From positions 124,001 to 188,000 of the forward strand of contig NZ_PVNO01000025.1 of NCBI RefSeq assembly GCF_002993325.1: a DNA stretch of 64,000 bases. Direction: 5' to 3'. Each line of letters begins with the position of its first letter. The first letter of the stretch is position 1. The translations under genes were made by a program, and so were the position numbers. A model generated the notes under the pieces. It was not told the origin of the DNA. It worked only from the letters and a program-made list of their open reading frames with translations, and searched no databases. The DNA comes from Alteromonas gracilis. GTDB lineage: Bacteria > Pseudomonadota > Gammaproteobacteria > Enterobacterales > Alteromonadaceae. Below, one piece after another: positions 9,641 to 19,390 of the stretch.

Positions 9641-10342
9641 TTACTTCGTTTTGCGGAAGCAGAGTAAGACTAGTGAAGTCATTAATATAGCCATGCTACC
9701 TGGTGCTGGGACATTTACTAGCGAAGAACCGTTTGCTGAACCGTTAAGCACTAAGTTGTCGAAACCAGCGTTGTTACCGCCGCCATCACCGAATGCAGTA
9801 AAACGAAGAACATAATCGCTTCCGCCCGTCAGAGTAACGCCGCTTAAATCAAATCCAATTGCTTTAGTTGGAACAAAGCCAGAGTTGTTATTATCACCTT
9901 CAAATACTTCTACAGTGCTTGAAAACAATGAATTAACACCTTCAAAAATATCTAGCGAAAGGCTAAAGTCACGTTGATTTATTTGAAATTGCCCATTATT
10001 GCTAAAAACAGAAGCGTCAATGGTTAGAGAGTCCAGGTCAATGCTGCTTACAAGAAAGCTGGCTGTAAGCAAAACATCAACGAACCAAGTGCCTTCATTA
10101 TGAATGTTATAATCTACAGCAAATAAATTGTCGTAGTTGTCGAATAGCTCCAAAGAAGAAAAGCTAGTTGATTGAGGATCAAGTGTGTTTGTCACTTCAA
10201 CGCTATTTTCTGTCCAAGAAATGTTAGAAGGGTCACCCGATGTACCTGTAAAATCAGATGCTAAAATTATTTCTGCATTAGCAGATAGAGCAGAAGATAG
10301 TGCCGCTACTGCTAAAGTCGCTTGAATTAACTTTTTCAACAC
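9641..10342 (-). CDS. PEP-CTERM sorting domain protein
   Basis: 233 residues. It has an N-terminal Sec signal peptide (MLKKLIQATLAVAALSSALS, cleavage after ANA). The C-terminus has the tripartite PEP-CTERM signal: VPAPG, a hydrophobic segment MAILMTSLVLLCF, then a basic tail RKTK. The middle is rich in Ser, Asn, Asp and Gly, resembling secreted beta-sandwich proteins. PEP-CTERM proteins are processed by exosortase and are typically tied to exopolysaccharide loci, which fits the context. No exosortase gene lies in the window. It has its own terminator and probably its own promoter in 10343-10554. Confidence 0.85.
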   Translation of the reverse strand: MLKKLIQATLAVAALSSALSANAEIILASDFTGTSGDPSNISWTENSVEVTNTLDPQSTSFSSLELFDNYDNLFAVDYNIHNEGTWFVDVLLTASFLVSSIDLDSLTIDASVFSNNGQFQINQRDFSLSLDIFEGVNSLFSSTVEVFEGDNNNSGFVPTKAIGFDLSGVTLTGGSDYVLRFTAFGDGGGNNAGFDNLVLNGSANGSSLVNVPAPGSMAILMTSLVLLCFRKTK

Positions 10343-10554
10343 GATAACTCCAAAATTATTAGTAAATTTTTATACGTCTACCTTAGTAAAGCAACTGTCG
10401 TGCCATACGTGGAAATGTATTTAATAACAATGTCTTGTGAATTATGTAGCACAAATCAAGTGCTCAAGTGTTTAAAAAGTTGACACAATAGTAATCTTGA
10501 ATATATACCAAAGGTATATTACGTTACAATTACCTGTAACATCACCAACCCCGA

Positions 10555-13026
10555 TTATTTGATAACTAACTTTCTAAATACTGCTTTATCCCTATTGCGC
10601 CAGCTTTCAATATCGTCATTATCTAGCACTAATATCAAATAGTTCACTTTACCTTTCACATATCGCCCAATAGGAAAAGTTATAGCGCTAGATTTGGGTG
10701 TAAAGGATTCTTCACCTCTAATCCCCCAAGCCTGTTTGCCATAAAATTTAACTACTCTAGAGCTATTTAACTTAGTATCTGTCTCAAAGCCAATACCAAT
10801 GACCTCTGGATTACCTTCTACTTCAAGCTCCAACTCTAATACAGAGTCTTGGGTTAATGTGTAGCTAATAGGGAACATCTGCCAGTTATTACCAGTTAAG
10901 GTAACGGCATTACCGTCGGAAACGGTAGTAGTGCCGTAGCGATACTGTTTAGGGAAGCCGGTGTGCTCAATCTCGCTTGCTTTAAACTCCCACACTGTTG
11001 GTGGCTGCTCTACAACGGATTGTAAAGCTACTTCCGAAGAAAAGTTAGGAATTTTAAATTCTTCTGGTACATATAGCGTTGGTTTGGGTGAGGTTTGCAG
11101 CGATTCTATGTATGAAAAATTATTGGAGTAGGGGTGTTCAATAACGTTATCTAAATTAAATTCGTATCTTGCGTCACCAGAGTTCTCGTTAAAACAAAGG
11201 TCGTTAGTGCTTGTACTGCCTAAATACTTTTCTTTATCAAGAATGCAGTAGCCAACTGAATACCCAGTGTTTTTAGTAAATATAATATTATTTTGTGTGG
11301 TAACCCAAAATGTCGTGTCATTATCTACTTTTGATGCAGCAATACCGTTACGCTCTACATCAATAACATTTTCGAAAACAAAGGTTCTGCCTGCTGGTTT
11401 AGAAATTAGCCCGCCAGCTTTTATTGCAGTCCATTCTTTACCTGTTTCATCTCCTAAATTGTGTATGTAGTTGTGAAATATATAGCTAGGGCCTAACGTA
11501 TTCGGCGCTATGCTAATACCAGCATAGCCTTGTTCCATCTCATTGTCATAAACCAACACGTTTTGTTGGCCGCCATCTATTTCTATTAAGTCATCATTTG
11601 CATAGGCTAGGTAGTTGCCATAGATAGCTGAGTTCTTAACGAAACCACCACGTCTTTCAAAATTTTTTCTGCCCTCAATAACGTCGTTGAACCTATGGTT
11701 CGGTGCTCCATAAAAGCGATTGTTTCTAATAATGAATTCACCTCTGTAGGCATCACTGTCGTGGTATGCCCAAACTTGAAGCGCATTTGCACCTTTAGGG
11801 TGACCGACTGCCCAGCTATTCGCACCTAAGTTAGGGCTATGGACCTCACACTCTTCAATTACTGCTATACCACTTCGCTCTAGGTAAATACCTGAATCAT
11901 AATTGATAGGTGAATTATTAGTTGTACTTGAAAAGGCTACACCGTTTCTAATATCTACGGCTTCTCTTCCATACTCAGATACATTGCATCCCTTAATCCA
12001 GATGTGATGTGCCTTTTGGGCAAATATACCGTAACGCTGACCGCCTCTAACGGTAAGGTTTTCTAGCATTATGTAGGAATTGTTACCAATATTAACAGCC
12101 GCGAGCGCATCGCTCCCAGCTTCAATAATAGGGCCGTCGCCAATAATCTTCGCGTAGCCGTCTGCGCTACCTTCAATATTTAATGCTTCCAAATCCAATT
12201 GGCCGCCAGAGTAAATTTCTGAAAGGTAATAAATTTTATTTGGGTCGATAGGGGGGGCATTAGGCTTTGTAGTTGTTTGAAAGGAATGTTCAACTATATC
12301 GCCATAAATATCCGTAATGGTCACTTCTATATGGTACGTAGTGTTTGCTTCTAGGTACACTATGCTTCCAGCAAACGACCCGTAAATGGGCTCCCATGCT
12401 AGGTCTAACCCTTCACGCCAATAAGTATCATCTTCAGCTCTAAATTTAACGGCGGCAGTACTTTCTTCATCCTGACCGTAAATAACTAACCCTATTGAGT
12501 TGATAAGCGGGGTAGCGGTATCTTCAAAGCCAGAAGCCGAAGCTGCAAAGACTAGTGAAGGGTCTAACCCCGCTGAAATCGCCGACTCATAAATATCGTT
12601 TTTGCTTAAACCTGAATATGTTGAAATTATTTTCATCCATTTTGCAGTATCGATAGGATACAGCGCGAATAGAGCTGAGGCTTGATTAGAGTTTATATTG
12701 GCAAACCGTGCTTTCTTTTCATCTTCACTAGTTGATGGAGCAGGTGATATTACTTGTTGGTTGTATAGCGTAGCTATCTCTTCTTCATACTTTTCAACAA
12801 TAGGGGCTAGCCTTTTGGGCCCTTTGTAATCAGCTAGTAATACGCTTACGGTACTACTGTTGTTGGTATTCGCAGTAACGTAGCTATACAATATGTCACC
12901 GGGTTGGCCTCCCTTTGTATAGTTTTTATCATTCTTGTTCATGGTGGCACAAGAAAGCATTAAAAATGACAGTAAACCAATAAAGGCTAAGCGAAAAATA
13001 GATGATTTTGAGTTAGCAGAATGCAT
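10555..13026 (-). CDS. Lipoprotein with right-handed parallel beta-helix (polysaccharide lyase-like)
   Basis: 823 residues. A lipoprotein signal with lipobox L-S-C (FLMLSCATM, Cys about residue 26) predicts membrane anchoring. Residues about 260-580 hold repeated short strands with Asn/Gly turns (YIMLENLTVRGGQRYGIFAQ, IWIKGCNVSEYG, AVIEECEVHSPN), the pattern of pectate-lyase-like beta-helix domains. The C-terminal 150 residues look like a separate beta-sandwich. Such proteins cleave or bind polysaccharides; here it may trim or retain the exported polymer. No catalytic residues can be assigned with confidence. Confidence 0.7.
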   Translation of the reverse strand: MHSANSKSSIFRLAFIGLLSFLMLSCATMNKNDKNYTKGGQPGDILYSYVTANTNNSSTVSVLLADYKGPKRLAPIVEKYEEEIATLYNQQVISPAPSTSEDEKKARFANINSNQASALFALYPIDTAKWMKIISTYSGLSKNDIYESAISAGLDPSLVFAASASGFEDTATPLINSIGLVIYGQDEESTAAVKFRAEDDTYWREGLDLAWEPIYGSFAGSIVYLEANTTYHIEVTITDIYGDIVEHSFQTTTKPNAPPIDPNKIYYLSEIYSGGQLDLEALNIEGSADGYAKIIGDGPIIEAGSDALAAVNIGNNSYIMLENLTVRGGQRYGIFAQKAHHIWIKGCNVSEYGREAVDIRNGVAFSSTTNNSPINYDSGIYLERSGIAVIEECEVHSPNLGANSWAVGHPKGANALQVWAYHDSDAYRGEFIIRNNRFYGAPNHRFNDVIEGRKNFERRGGFVKNSAIYGNYLAYANDDLIEIDGGQQNVLVYDNEMEQGYAGISIAPNTLGPSYIFHNYIHNLGDETGKEWTAIKAGGLISKPAGRTFVFENVIDVERNGIAASKVDNDTTFWVTTQNNIIFTKNTGYSVGYCILDKEKYLGSTSTNDLCFNENSGDARYEFNLDNVIEHPYSNNFSYIESLQTSPKPTLYVPEEFKIPNFSSEVALQSVVEQPPTVWEFKASEIEHTGFPKQYRYGTTTVSDGNAVTLTGNNWQMFPISYTLTQDSVLELELEVEGNPEVIGIGFETDTKLNSSRVVKFYGKQAWGIRGEESFTPKSSAITFPIGRYVKGKVNYLILVLDNDDIESWRNRDKAVFRKLVIK

Positions 13027-13355
13027 GGTATATCCCTATAGATTGAAAAGCATAAAAAGAAAACTAGGGCTGTATTAAAAGGGTAGTGCTAACGTTGGTA
13101 CGTAGCAAGGCGGTGGCTGGGATCTTTACAATTTTAGTTTGATTCTGCAGGTAAAACAGCCTGTCTTATTCAGGTTTTTTTGGTTTTAGAAAAAACGGAA
13201 TCTAAATTGCTTAATCTAAATATTTGAAAATGGACTATTAATGATAGTTTTTTACTAACTTACCTATTTCAAGAATAATCTTTAAAGGCAATTTGGTATA
13301 CTTAAAAAGGATACCGGAAAAAGCAATTGCTTCTATGCACTAAAATGGAAATTTT
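13027..13355. other. Divergent intergenic region (promoters)
   Basis: This stretch of about 330 bases separates the minus-strand lipoprotein gene from the plus-strand glycosyltransferase gene. It must hold promoters for both. I see no gene, no strong hairpin and no copy of the GACACCCA repeat. Confidence 0.5.
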
Positions 13356-14453
13356 ATGAAGAAAAAAGTAGCCGTTATTCACCCTGAGGCAGGGTTTTCA
13401 TCAAGCGGCGGATCTCAACTCAGTGCGTATGAAATGGCGGAACATCTTGCCACATTTTTTGACGTAAAGCTTTTAAGCTCATCTAAATGTAGTGAACACA
13501 GTGTAGTTATTCCCTGTATTCCCAGAGGGAAAGTGAAAAAAGCTCAGCGCAATAAAACCATTGATTGGTTGCTAACGCGCTTTGTTTCTAATCCATCTTT
13601 GCTTATCGAGTCGTTAACCAGCTTTCTCACTTACACACCGTATTTGATGTTTAAGCGATGTGATGTCATCTACCCCAATAATGATTATGGTGGCTTGGCG
13701 GTAGCCGCAGTAATTAGAAAGCTATTTAAAACGCCCATTCTTTATACTGAAAGGGCAGGGATGGTTTCGAACGGTAAAGTATTGCGCCGCAATTTGAAAT
13801 TTAAGCCCGACTGCTTAGTTGTATTCAACCAAGAAACCAAAGAGTATGTTCATTCCATAGCGCCAGAACAACGGGTGGAGATTATACCTAACGGTGTAAA
13901 CTTAGCTAAATTTAGCCCGCAGGGCGAAAAATATGACCATGGTTTACAAGGGAAAGTGCTATTAACGGTTGGTGCGTTAAACAGGCAAAATCACAAGCGT
14001 ATACATTTAGCTATTGAGGCTGTAAGCCAATTAAATGATGTTTCGTTACTTATTTGTGGTGACGGCCCGGATGTACAGTACTTTAAAGATCTTTGTACTC
14101 AAAAGTTAGGTGCACAACGCTTTACAATCGTTAAAGTAGACTTTGCTGATATTCCTAATGTTTATCGTTCAGTCGATGCATTTACATTACCATCTGAAGA
14201 TGAGCCGTTTGGGCGAGTGTACCTAGAGGCAATGGCGAGCGGATTGCCTGTTGTAGCTACCGACGACTCGATGCGCAGAACGCTAATAGGTAAAGCTGGT
14301 GTGGTTTGTGATGTTGAAAACATCGAAGAATACGCTGCTGCCATAGCTACTACGCTATCAACCGACTGGGCCAATACGCCGATAGAACAGGCAGCTGATT
14401 TTAGTTGGGAGAGCGTGGCCGAGCGCTATGCAGAGGTAATAAACAGCCTATAA
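13356..14453 (+). CDS. Glycosyltransferase family 4
   Basis: 365 residues, GT-B layout. The N-terminal domain contains SSSGGSQLSAYEMAEHL, the acceptor-side glycine loop. The C-terminal domain has LLTVGALNRQNHKRIHLAIEA and the donor loop SEDEPFGRVYLEAMASGLPVV with the E-x7-E pair. It stands alone on the + strand between two minus-strand genes, so it has its own promoter. It probably contributes a sugar to the polysaccharide encoded around it; donor unknown. Confidence 0.85.
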   Translation: MKKKVAVIHPEAGFSSSGGSQLSAYEMAEHLATFFDVKLLSSSKCSEHSVVIPCIPRGKVKKAQRNKTIDWLLTRFVSNPSLLIESLTSFLTYTPYLMFKRCDVIYPNNDYGGLAVAAVIRKLFKTPILYTERAGMVSNGKVLRRNLKFKPDCLVVFNQETKEYVHSIAPEQRVEIIPNGVNLAKFSPQGEKYDHGLQGKVLLTVGALNRQNHKRIHLAIEAVSQLNDVSLLICGDGPDVQYFKDLCTQKLGAQRFTIVKVDFADIPNVYRSVDAFTLPSEDEPFGRVYLEAMASGLPVVATDDSMRRTLIGKAGVVCDVENIEEYAAAIATTLSTDWANTPIEQAADFSWESVAERYAEVINSL

Positions 14454-14470
14454 CGCCTCTGTTCTGATAT

Positions 14471-14504
14471 AAAAAGTGCGCTGTGAATTTTGTTAACAGC
14501 GCAC
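14471..14504 (-). terminator. Terminator hairpin between convergent genes
   Basis: GTGCGCTGT ... ACAGCGCAC forms a 9-bp stem. On the minus strand it is followed by CTTTTTATA, as expected for a terminator. Because it precedes the 3' end at 14527 only when read from the minus side, it ends the convergent glycosyltransferase transcript. Confidence 0.65.
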
Positions 14505-14526
14505 ACGGTAGTTCAAATTATTCAAG

Positions 14527-15390
14527 CTACTTGCCGAATTTACGACGAAGCCTATCTTTTCCTAATATAACTTTTGCCGTGGCTACTAAACCAGCTTCTT
14601 TTACAGACAAACCAATCCAGCCTAGCTTGTTATTCTTCTTGCCAATTTGACTAAGGATTTGGTTGGCAACACGGTCGTTATAAGCTTCTTTGCCTAATAG
14701 TGCCTTGTGTTTTTTAAATGCCTTAAGCCTAGGGAATACTTTTTCTAATGGCATATTGGCCACTTCGGTAGAAATGCTAACGTGACCTCTGCGATAGAAA
14801 TAAATATCTTTAGGTATGTTTCTGAAAACAGCATCTTCTAGCGTGATACGAACAAAGAAGTCCCAATCTTGACTGTTCTTTAGTTCTTCATCAAACATCA
14901 GCTTTTTAGCTAATGAAGCCTTGCACGTAACACCACTCATTCCGCAGAATTTATTACCTTTCTTAATTACATCGGTGGTAATAATTTCAGTCTCGTTGAT
15001 GTGGATTTTATCTGGTGTTTCAAGGAATCGATATCCGCATGTCACAGCATCTGCATGTTGATGCGCTGCAATATGCTGTTCTAGATAATCATTGTCCCAT
15101 ACGTCATCGTCATCTAAAAACGCAATAATATCTGATGTCGACTTAGATATACCTAAGTTACGCGCCGCGTTAGCACCTGATGCAACTGGAACCTTAACGT
15201 AAGTGAATTGATCTCTTGGAAAGAAAGATAATACTTCTTCATAGCTTACTGACGAGCCATCATCAATAACGAACACTTCTTTTGGCATTACAGTTTGTTT
15301 TAATACTGCAGCGAGCGACTCCTTTAAATAGTCAGGGCGATTGTGTGTCGTGATTATAACGGAAACTGATGGTAGCACTTGTACTTCCAT
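14527..15390 (-). CDS. Glycosyltransferase family 2 (paralogue of the gene at 2993)
   Basis: 287 residues, GT-A fold: PSVSVIITTHNRPDYLKESL at the start, FVIDDGSS, and the metal site FLDDDDVW near residue 90. It shares a Cys-Gly-Met-Ser-Gly segment, a following QDWDFFVRI and FRNIP with the + strand gene at 2993-3853, and both are nearly the same length, so the two arose by duplication or exchange within the locus. It is cytoplasmic or peripheral to the inner membrane. Sugar specificity unknown; the pair may attach related sugars. Confidence 0.85.
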   Translation of the reverse strand: MEVQVLPSVSVIITTHNRPDYLKESLAAVLKQTVMPKEVFVIDDGSSVSYEEVLSFFPRDQFTYVKVPVASGANAARNLGISKSTSDIIAFLDDDDVWDNDYLEQHIAAHQHADAVTCGYRFLETPDKIHINETEIITTDVIKKGNKFCGMSGVTCKASLAKKLMFDEELKNSQDWDFFVRITLEDAVFRNIPKDIYFYRRGHVSISTEVANMPLEKVFPRLKAFKKHKALLGKEAYNDRVANQILSQIGKKNNKLGWIGLSVKEAGLVATAKVILGKDRLRRKFGK

Positions 15391-15562
15391 ATTTTTTAAT
15401 ATCCTTTTACCGAACTAAAACTATTTACCGGGAAGCAATATAAATGCCGTTGCCTAACATATCGCGCTGTAGTGTACTATTTTAGCTCCTTTAGAAAAAC
15501 ATTGATGTGGAACTTTAAAGCGTTGAAAACGTGTATGCGCTAATATTGACTTCAGTATAAAG

Positions 15563-16192
15563 TTAATAGTTAATCTCTGTTCGCTTATTTTTCAAAATTT
15601 CCAGTGGTCCTTTATCTGCAATAACTTTTGCTGGTATACCACCAATAGTACAGTCACTGTCAAACGATTTATTAACTACGGCATTAGCACCAATAGCCAC
15701 ATTATCTCCAATTTTTATATCGCCGTATATTTTTGCGCCGGGACCTATATAGCAGTCGTCGCCAATATGAGGAGCTGCCCCTTTCTTAGATAGACTGCCA
15801 CCAATGTTAACGCATACATGAATTCGACAGTTTGCGCCAACTTTACATTTTCCGTTGACTACAATGGTACCTGCGTGGGCGATCGATAAACCTGGGCCGA
15901 AAACATTGGCAGGTATCGAAAATCCGAGCTTGCGACCCATTTTACGTACCTTTAGCTGTAAATACGCAGCATACGCTTTACCAAATAACGTTTTCGCAGT
16001 GTTTTTTCTATACTCTAATTTTCTTAAAGTTACTTGAAACCGCCAAATGTCATGGGTTAAGAGATTCTTGAGAGTCGGCGCTACGTTTAACGCCTTCCTA
16101 TCCTGTTCTAAATAATACGAATAATCTAATTTATTTTTTATCATGTGTGTTGGATGCGACTCTAATAAGAAGTGTGAATTATTATTTTTCAA
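15563..16192 (-). CDS. Serine acetyltransferase-like hexapeptide-repeat protein
   Basis: 209 residues; an alternative start at 16144 would give 193. The N-terminal helical part is followed by a left-handed beta-helix: FGPGLSIAHAGTIVVNGKCKVG, then IHVCVNIGG and GDDCYIGPGAKIYGDIKIGDNVAIGANAVV. The layout matches CysE-like O-acetyltransferases with a catalytic His in IAHAGTIV. Within polysaccharide loci such proteins often acetylate a sugar or an amino-acid decoration rather than feeding cysteine synthesis. It lies 16 bases downstream of the AT3 acyltransferase gene, probably in one transcript, so both may add acetyl groups to the polymer. Confidence 0.75.
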   Translation of the reverse strand: MKNNNSHFLLESHPTHMIKNKLDYSYYLEQDRKALNVAPTLKNLLTHDIWRFQVTLRKLEYRKNTAKTLFGKAYAAYLQLKVRKMGRKLGFSIPANVFGPGLSIAHAGTIVVNGKCKVGANCRIHVCVNIGGSLSKKGAAPHIGDDCYIGPGAKIYGDIKIGDNVAIGANAVVNKSFDSDCTIGGIPAKVIADKGPLEILKNKRTEINY

Positions 16193-16208
16193 CTTGAGAG
16201 CACTAGGC

Positions 16209-18104
16209 TCATTCAGGTGAAATTATTTCATTAACCAAGCCTGATGCACCGTAAACTGATAAATGGTCATCATCAAAATATACAGCACGGCCGTCTTTGA
16301 CCGCATAGCAGAGTTCTTTATCACAGAAGTGCTTGTGGGGTTTTACAAATACAACATTATCTGGATATTCGGCATTATCAAAGTGACTAATAATTACCTC
16401 ATTCCGTTTCAGGAACCAGTTAGTTTCTGTACCTTTTAAATTTTCAAAACTCAAGCTTTGAGTATAGTTTGTATCTATAAGCTTACTTATTTTATCGGGA
16501 AGTTCTGGTACAGGGTAGAGCACGATTACATTTTTTTTATGCTTTGCTAGCGCGAGTATTACTCGGTCGATATTTTCTAGTATCTGTTCGCCACGTATTC
16601 CGATTTTCGACAATGGAAGTGCTGGATACGAATGATTACTACCTCCAACAATTTGACTTGAGTATCGGTGAAGAAACACGACATTCTCGATAGTTTTATC
16701 GGCAATTAAGTAATCCACAACGTCATTGTACCACCGCGCGCAAGGAGAAAAGTCATTATTCATACCGTATGACGGTTTACAGCCTGAAAAGCTAAAATGC
16801 TTTACTCCTTCTCCTCGTTTAGAAACATCTTTAGCTAAAGCATATGCGATTTCAACAGAGTGACTATCCGCAAGCGTTGCCCACTTAACATTTTTATTCA
16901 CAAAGTACTCGCAAGCATCTTTTGGTGGCATGTACTTATTTGTGTGACACTGGGCTCGTAAAGGGCTAGCTTTTATATCGTTTACAGCCGTTTGATATTC
17001 CATTGAAGCACGTGAAATAATTCCATTAGTTGAGAAAACAAAAAATGAAAACGCTGCAATAATAAGTGCGCTTTGAAGTGGTATGTTTTTGAAGCAACTT
17101 ATTAAAGTAGAATTACGATCTATAAGCTTTAATCTCTCGACGTAATTGTAACTAGCGTACCCTAAGATAAGCGTTAAGATTAGACCTGGTGGTATGAATA
17201 ATGGCCCCAGCTGTGCCGTGTAAATTAGCACTACTAGCGGCCAATGCCAAAGGTAGATTGAGTACGACCAAGCCCCTAATTTTTGAAAGAGCAGTTTGTT
17301 AAGAATTGAAGAGTCATTTTGATTTGCAGCTATAATTAGACAAGTGCCCAATACTGGAAGTATTGCAGCATAACCAGGCCAAATAATGTCTTCTGAAAAG
17401 ACAATGCAAGACAAAACTATAAAGGTAACGCCTAGGTATTCTAAAATTTTCGTTGCTCTCGATTGAGTTTTAAATCCCCAGAAAAATAACAATCCACCTG
17501 CGAGCATTTCCCAAGCCCTAGTGGGCAGTGCAAAATAAGATAGCTCTGGATTTTTTGGGCTTAGCCATATGCTAAGAGCCAAGCTACTCACAGTTCCAAT
17601 TGTAAGTATGAACGGTATTAATTTTCTTGCTAACAGTTTAGATACAACGATCATTGCGATTGGATAAATTAGGTAGAACTGCCACTCCACAGATAATGAC
17701 CATGTATGCAATAACCAATTTTCTAGAGAATCTTCAGCGAAGTAGCCTGATTCTTTATAGTAAACAAGGTTAGATATAAATAGGGATGAAGCTAACGTCT
17801 GTTTGGCTAATTTTCCATATTCAACAGGAGTTAAGAGAAAAAATCCGAGTAAAAGTAATACTAAACATAGCACGAGCAACGATGGAATAATCCTATTTGC
17901 TCTGGCTAAGTAAAAATCCCAAATGTTGAAGTTATTGCTAGTGAGCTTTGTGACTATAATAGCCGTCATTAAGTATCCTGATATAACAAAGAATACATCG
18001 ACACCAACAAAGCCACCTGGTAACCAACTAGGTAGAAAATGAAAAATTACGACAGATAAAACCGCAAGTGCTCTTATGCCATTAATGTCGTGCCGAAAGG
18101 TCAT
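16209..18104 (-). CDS. AT3 (OafA/YrhL-type) O-acyltransferase with C-terminal SGNH domain
   Basis: 631 residues. Residues 1 to about 360 form the acyltransferase-3 membrane domain with about ten segments; it starts FRHDINGIRALAVLSVVIFH, containing the essential R-x-x-A-(x)n-H pattern, and has GGFVGVDVFFVISGYL. The C-terminal part (about 400-631) is a periplasmic SGNH-hydrolase domain: the Ser block is WATLADSHSVEIAYAL and the Asp/His block FDDDHLSVYGAS. Such fusions O-acetylate surface polysaccharides. It heads a minus-strand pair with the CysE-like gene. Confidence 0.88.
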   Translation of the reverse strand: MTFRHDINGIRALAVLSVVIFHFLPSWLPGGFVGVDVFFVISGYLMTAIIVTKLTSNNFNIWDFYLARANRIIPSLLVLCLVLLLLGFFLLTPVEYGKLAKQTLASSLFISNLVYYKESGYFAEDSLENWLLHTWSLSVEWQFYLIYPIAMIVVSKLLARKLIPFILTIGTVSSLALSIWLSPKNPELSYFALPTRAWEMLAGGLLFFWGFKTQSRATKILEYLGVTFIVLSCIVFSEDIIWPGYAAILPVLGTCLIIAANQNDSSILNKLLFQKLGAWSYSIYLWHWPLVVLIYTAQLGPLFIPPGLILTLILGYASYNYVERLKLIDRNSTLISCFKNIPLQSALIIAAFSFFVFSTNGIISRASMEYQTAVNDIKASPLRAQCHTNKYMPPKDACEYFVNKNVKWATLADSHSVEIAYALAKDVSKRGEGVKHFSFSGCKPSYGMNNDFSPCARWYNDVVDYLIADKTIENVVFLHRYSSQIVGGSNHSYPALPLSKIGIRGEQILENIDRVILALAKHKKNVIVLYPVPELPDKISKLIDTNYTQSLSFENLKGTETNWFLKRNEVIISHFDNAEYPDNVVFVKPHKHFCDKELCYAVKDGRAVYFDDDHLSVYGASGLVNEIISPE

Positions 18105-18286
18105 GACTACGCCGTTTAACTTAAAAATAAGATATCTTCTCAGTCTACCTCAACATCAAGTGCTTATTCACGAAATATATTCGCTGCTTTAACCGAACTT
18201 TTTTAAAGCTTTAATAGTTGCTGTTTATTGCGTTCATGTGATTTCTACCAAAATTTCGCCATTATCAGCTATATAGGGTAGCGGTA

Positions 18287-19376
<1,090 letters not shown>

Positions 19377-19390
19377 GGCAGAGAGTACAC

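Noticed and set aside
11607..11825. Frames antisense or out of frame within the beta-helix lipoprotein gene
   Set aside because: They lack ribosome sites and lie wholly inside a well-supported gene; shadow frames.
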